Assembly (NCBI RefSeq): GCF_900104745.1
Contig: NZ_LT629732.1
Span: forward strand, 124,001 to 188,000
Direction of reading: 5' to 3'
Source of the DNA: Actinopolymorpha singaporensis
Lineage (GTDB): Bacteria > Actinomycetota > Actinomycetes > Propionibacteriales > Actinopolymorphaceae
DNA: 64,000 bases
The notes beneath the pieces are model-generated. The model made no database searches, was not told the DNA's origin, and saw only the letters and a program-made list of their open reading frames with translations. The position numbers and the translations under genes are program-made. This document shows, in pieces, positions 60,683 through 64,000 of the stretch; position 1 is the stretch's first letter; each line of letters opens with the position of its first letter.

Positions 60683-60922
60683 GTGAACAGTACACAGACA
60701 GACCAGGAACGACAGGGATTCTGGGCACGGCCGAGCGTCCGCCGGGCGGCGAAGTTCGCCGTCGTCGCCTTGATCGCGTTGGTCTTCATCTTCGAGAACA
60801 CCGCGATCACCACGGTCAGGCTGCTCGTACCGGAGGTGACGATGCCGCTGTGGGGTGCCCTCCTCATCGCCTGGGTGCTCGGCCTGCTGGCGGGCACGCT
60901 CAGCATCCGCCGCCGCCGCTGA
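60683..60922 (+). CDS. LapA-family (DUF1049) small membrane protein
   Basis: A 79-aa protein with two TMs: AAKFAVVALIALVFIFENTAITTVRLLV and MPLWGALLIAWVLGLLAGTL, then RRRR. The FENT.......LVPEVTMPLW linker between the helices is the LapA signature. GTG 60683 has AGGGGGA just upstream. Roles in envelope assembly are known for E. coli LapA only. Confidence 0.85.
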   Translation: MNSTQTDQERQGFWARPSVRRAAKFAVVALIALVFIFENTAITTVRLLVPEVTMPLWGALLIAWVLGLLAGTLSIRRRR

Positions 60923-61101
60923 ACCTCCGATCCGCCGACGGTCCGCTCTCCGGGACCGGCGTTCACCGAGATCGGGTCGTTCGGCAGGTGTCGGCAGACC
61001 TGCGGCTCTGCCTGCCGGCGATCACCGATGCTCACGATGGCCCTACCGCGTCGACCGGCGCAGGGCCGCGTCGACGGTCGCCCGCGGATCGGAGACGAGC
61101 A

Positions 61102-61428
61102 ATGTTCTGGTACGGCGCCGGCATGGGCTGGTGGGGCTACGTACTCATGACGATCAGCATGATCGTGTTCTGGGGCCTGCTGATCGCCGGAGTGGTGGCA
61201 CTGGTCCGGTACGCCGGCCGCGGCCCGCTGATCGGCCCGGGCGGTGAACAGCCGCGCGTTCCCGCACAGGGGCAGGCTCCGGCCCCGCACGCGCCGCCGC
61301 CGGCCACGCGTCCGACTCCGGACGATGTTCTGGCCGAGCGCTTCGCCCGCGGCGAGATCGACGAGGACGAGTACCGCCATCGGCTCGACGTCCTCCACGC
61401 GACCGGATCCGCCTCCGCGCGGCACTGA
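61102..61428 (+). CDS. SHOCT-domain small membrane protein
   Basis: A 108-aa protein: an N-terminal TM (GWWGYVLMTISMIVFWGLLIAGVVALV), a Pro/Ala-rich linker, and a C-terminal SHOCT motif (DDVLAERFARGEIDEDEYRHRLDVL). Such proteins are common in actinobacteria and have no assigned role. ATG 61102; SD GGAGACGAGC. Confidence 0.85.
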   Translation: MFWYGAGMGWWGYVLMTISMIVFWGLLIAGVVALVRYAGRGPLIGPGGEQPRVPAQGQAPAPHAPPPATRPTPDDVLAERFARGEIDEDEYRHRLDVLHATGSASARH

Positions 61429-61649
61429 TCCGACGCGACCGAATCTCCAAGTGCCACCGAGGGTTCGGCGGTTCTCGTGCCACGGCATCGAGGTCGCCGC
61501 CGGCCGTCAGGTGTTCGTTGACACCTGCACGGTCACCGATGACCTCGACCACTGGACAGCTGCATGCCTGAGTTGACATACCGGAAGCCGCACACAGATG
61601 CCTACCATGGAAGGAGCCGTGACTCCATGGCATCAATGGGGAGAGCATC

Positions 61650-62033
61650 ATGGACTACCCACTTCTCAACGCATTTCTCACCATGTTCTGGTTGTTTCTG
61701 TGGATCCTGTGGATCTTCCTTCTGGTGAAGGTGATCACCGACATCTTCCGCAGCCAGGACCTCGGCGGCTGGGGCAAGGCCGGCTGGACACTGTTCGTCA
61801 TCGTGTTGCCGTTCCTCGGAGTCTTCGTGTACCTCGTCGCGCACGGCCGCGAGATGAGCGAGCGCGAGATGACCCGGGCCAGGGAGCAGGAACAGGCGAT
61901 CCAGGAGTACGTCCGGTCGACGGCGCGGGTACCCAGCCAGGCCGACGAGTTGGGCAAGCTCGCCCAACTGCGCGACCACGGCGACATCTCCGATGCGGAG
62001 TTCCAGCAGGCGAAGGCGAAGATCCTCACCTGA
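61650..62033 (+). CDS. PLDc_N-like/SHOCT small membrane protein
   Basis: A 127-aa protein: two TMs (LTMFWLFLWILWIFLLVKVITDIF; LFVIVLPFLGVFVYLVAHG) in the arrangement of the phospholipase D N-terminal (PLDc_N) domain, then a charged helix and a SHOCT-type end (DELGKLAQLRDHGDISDAEFQQAKAKIL). ATG 61650. Unknown role; perhaps a stress-related envelope protein. No gene is visible at 61429-61649. Confidence 0.85.
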   Translation: MDYPLLNAFLTMFWLFLWILWIFLLVKVITDIFRSQDLGGWGKAGWTLFVIVLPFLGVFVYLVAHGREMSEREMTRAREQEQAIQEYVRSTARVPSQADELGKLAQLRDHGDISDAEFQQAKAKILT

Positions 62034-62067
62034 CCCGGGGTGGCCAGGGGCCGGGCGATCGCCGGGA

Positions 62068-63630
62068 TCAGTCCGGTGAGCTTGTCTGCCGGCCGCCCCC
62101 GTGCGCGTACTGGTCCGCGTTGTCGTGGGCGGGATGGGCCCGGCCGGCGGGCCCCGCCGCGAACGCCCTGAGCAGGTTGGCCGTGACAACTTCGACGAAC
62201 CGCCAGGTGCGGGCCTCGAAGCGCTTGGAGTGCGACAGGGCCGGAACCCACCGCAAGGTGCCCGTGGCGAAGACTCCGGCCCCCGAGTCGTCGGTGTAGT
62301 AGGAGGAGTTGGCCCAGGTACTTCGCGCCGAACCACACTGGACCGCTGAGTTGGAGAGGATCTCGATCGGCCGTGGTGTCGGATAGCTCAGGTCCAGGCG
62401 GTCGGACTCCACGCCCACCAGATGGGGAAAACTTGAGCCCTTGCGCACTCCGGTCCTGACGAACAACCAGTTCTTCGGGTTGACCACGACGAAGGCGGCG
62501 TCGGCCGGGAAACAGTCGTAGACCAGGCCGGTGAGTTCGCTTTCCGGCCGCGGGTCAGGTGGCAGCCGCCAGTCCTGCGTCGTGTCCGTCGGATCCCGCT
62601 TCCGCATCGGGTCCTCCGAGTCGGACTTGAAGCAGACCACCAGCCGGTTCGAACCGTGCGGCGTCCCGGCGAACCGGATGTGCCGGAAAACGGCGTTCGC
62701 GCCGAGGAACGCGAGGTTCGTGCCCGCGTCGCGCGCCCGGATCGCGTTGTCCCGCATCGCCTTCGACCAGTACTCGTCGTGGCCCAGACTGATGACCGCC
62801 CGCGCGCCGGCGAGGAGTTTCGGCTCCGTCGCGAGTTCCACGTCGGTGATGTAGGCCAGCGGGAGGTTCATCCGCTCCGCGAACACGACCGCGGCACGCT
62901 CCCCGGTCATGAACCGCGAGATGCCGGCGTCGTCGTAGGGCCGGTCGAAGCTCACCGCCCGGGACCGGTCCGCGAACCCGGTCGGTCCCTGGTAGAGGTC
63001 GTAGCCACCCCACAGGTTGTACGCCTGCCAGGTGGTGACCGCGTTGACCAGCACCACCTTCCCGCGCGTTTCGGTGGAGCGGACCGTGACCGGGACGTAG
63101 CGCTCGTACCCCGCGGTCGAGATCAGCTTGATCAGGTAGTTGCCCTCCGGCCAGCCTGTCGTCCGGACCGTCATCGACGGTTTCCACGCTGCAGCGGTCA
63201 CGGTGTTGAGCGGCCGCGTCACGACCGGATGCGCCTGCCGGTGCCCTCGCATCGCCGGAGACCGCCACACCTCCCGGCCGCCGGTGCCGCCGTACCATCC
63301 GATCCGGTACGCCACGGCCCGGAAGCCGTCGGCGGTCGTGGAGACGAAGAGCCGGAAGGACTCACCGGGCCGAACCGCGATCCGGTCGGCGTATCCCTCG
63401 ATCGCCGCATTCGGCCCCTTCTTGTCAAGCTTCCATTGCGTCGTCCCGGGCCGGGAGTTCTCGACCTCGGCCGCGGGGCGGGCTGGAGTCGGCTTCGCGG
63501 ACGCGCCACGGCCGGGTGACGGCGAGGACTTCGGGCCGGCCGCACCCGAACACCCCGCCGTCACCAGGACGAGGGCCGCCAGTGCCAGCCAGGCGACCGC
63601 ACCTCCAGTTCGCCGACACCTCGCAGCCAC
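62068..63630 (-). CDS. Secreted lipoprotein with N,N-dimethylformamidase-beta-like domain
   Basis: A 520-aa protein: signal AWLALAALVLVTAGCSG with a lipobox (TAGC), a Ser/Pro linker, then a beta-rich domain (SFRLFVSTTADGFRAVAYRIGWYGGTGGREVW). The core follows with SLGHDEYWSKAMRDNAIRARDAGTNLAFLGANAV. The 'GHDEYW' and 'FLGANA' motifs mark the N,N-dimethylformamidase beta-subunit C-terminal family, here as a stand-alone extracytoplasmic protein. Whether it has amidase activity is unknown. GTG start. Confidence 0.88.
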   Translation of the reverse strand: MAARCRRTGGAVAWLALAALVLVTAGCSGAAGPKSSPSPGRGASAKPTPARPAAEVENSRPGTTQWKLDKKGPNAAIEGYADRIAVRPGESFRLFVSTTADGFRAVAYRIGWYGGTGGREVWRSPAMRGHRQAHPVVTRPLNTVTAAAWKPSMTVRTTGWPEGNYLIKLISTAGYERYVPVTVRSTETRGKVVLVNAVTTWQAYNLWGGYDLYQGPTGFADRSRAVSFDRPYDDAGISRFMTGERAAVVFAERMNLPLAYITDVELATEPKLLAGARAVISLGHDEYWSKAMRDNAIRARDAGTNLAFLGANAVFRHIRFAGTPHGSNRLVVCFKSDSEDPMRKRDPTDTTQDWRLPPDPRPESELTGLVYDCFPADAAFVVVNPKNWLFVRTGVRKGSSFPHLVGVESDRLDLSYPTPRPIEILSNSAVQCGSARSTWANSSYYTDDSGAGVFATGTLRWVPALSHSKRFEARTWRFVEVVTANLLRAFAAGPAGRAHPAHDNADQYAHGGGRQTSSPD

Positions 63631-63724
63631 CGACGCCGCCCCCGATCACGAGTCACGATCCAAAGATCACTCATCGCGTCGATACCCATTCGGTGCGGCA
63701 CTCACCCGTCGCCCCGGCCGGTCC

Positions 63725-63790
63725 GGTCAGCCCCGGTCAGGCCCGGTCAGGCCCGACCAGGCCCAGTCAGCTCCTGTCAGGCCCAGTCGG
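63725..63790. repeat. Decanucleotide tandem repeat
   Basis: About seven 10-nt units of the form GGTCAGGCCC with substitutions, ending at the stop codon of the partial gene at the right edge. It lies in the 160-nt space upstream of the dimethylformamidase-like gene. Confidence 0.75.
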
Positions 63791-64000
63791 TCAGCCGACT
63801 CGTCCGGCGAGCGTGACGAACGAGTGCGGTGGCAACTCGACCGTCAACCCGACACCGAACGCACCGGCCTCCCGATCCGCCACGGTGAAGCCGTCGAACG
63901 ACGCCGGCACCACGGCGTCCGGTTCCCCGGGCCGGTTGTGGCCGTCGATCGCGGCGGCTGTGAGGATCCTGCCGGTGAGGTCGGCGACGACGCCGCCGCG
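63791..64000 (-). CDS. C-terminus of a GH51 alpha-L-arabinofuranosidase-like protein (partial)
   Basis: The minus strand enters from the right edge and reads VADLTGRILTAAAIDGHNRPGE, PASFDGFTVADREA, then LTVELPPHSFVTLAGRVG and a stop. 'LTGRILTA...HN' and the final 'VELPPHSFV' strand are the C-terminal beta-sandwich pattern of GH51 arabinofuranosidases. Only 69 residues are present, so the catalytic domain cannot be checked. Confidence 0.7.
   Translation of the reverse strand, partial: RGGVVADLTGRILTAAAIDGHNRPGEPDAVVPASFDGFTVADREAGAFGVGLTVELPPHSFVTLAGRVG

Overview
The window is high-GC DNA from an actinomycete. Supporting signs are the SepX/GlpR divisome protein beside galU, moeA and moaC, a mycothiol-type DinB/TIGR03086 protein, many GTG starts with 4-nt stop/start overlaps, several apparently leaderless genes, and an integrative element of the actinomycete AICE type. 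I cannot fix the genus; a Streptomyces-like or Propionibacteriales (Kribbella/Actinopolymorpha-like) host fits, and that is inference.

Left block (1-31.1 kb, core-like). After a partial reductase, an MFS pump, a glyoxalase-fold protein and tRNA-Ala(CGC), a minus-strand run reads galU, moeA, moaC, mogA, a RimJ-type acetyltransferase and sepX: molybdenum-cofactor synthesis, UDP-glucose synthesis and cell division. galU is divergent from 5-formyl-THF cyclo-ligase. A penicillin-acylase-family hydrolase follows, then a five-gene oligopeptide/oligosaccharide-type ABC operon with a small co-translated protein. Next come FmdB, a SAF-domain protein, MscL and a molybdate transporter (modBC, no modA). 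The block ends with small-molecule enzymes (GNAT, LLM flavin monooxygenase, aldo/keto reductase, phytanoyl-CoA-dioxygenase-like, 2-hydroxyacid dehydrogenase) and an MFS carrier with an unusual cytoplasmic tail.

Accessory zone (31.7-48.3 kb). An element of about 9.9 kb sits in tRNA-Arg(CCT), bounded by a 40-bp identical core (63 bp with three mismatches). Next to the tRNA it carries int, xis, repSA and a small zinc-ribbon gene in the pSAM2 order. The integrase is frameshifted, an XRE regulator is broken in two places, a trpD copy has lost its central PRPP-binding part, and no FtsK-like transfer gene is visible, so it looks like a decaying AICE. It also holds several small unknown genes, dispersed repeats, and two inverted hairpin-rich modules flanking a pRiA4b ORF-3-like gene. 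Beyond it lie an unknown protein, a KaiC remnant, an intact IS3-family element with inverted repeats and a 3-bp target duplication, a charged repeat protein and a Nudix hydrolase.

Right block (48.3-64 kb). It holds a DUF3800-like protein, a cyclase-like toroid protein, an immunity-like protein overlapping a PHP phosphoesterase, a DinB-family protein, an aminoglycoside/fructosamine-kinase-fold protein, a GyrI-like protein, a second glyoxalase-fold protein, an orphan maltokinase cap domain and a membrane acyltransferase. A KmtR-like ArsR sensor is divergent from a P1B-4 metal ATPase over a clear inverted-repeat operator. Then come hemerythrin, small membrane proteins, a secreted N,N-dimethylformamidase-beta-like lipoprotein, and the C-terminus of a GH51 arabinofuranosidase at the right edge.
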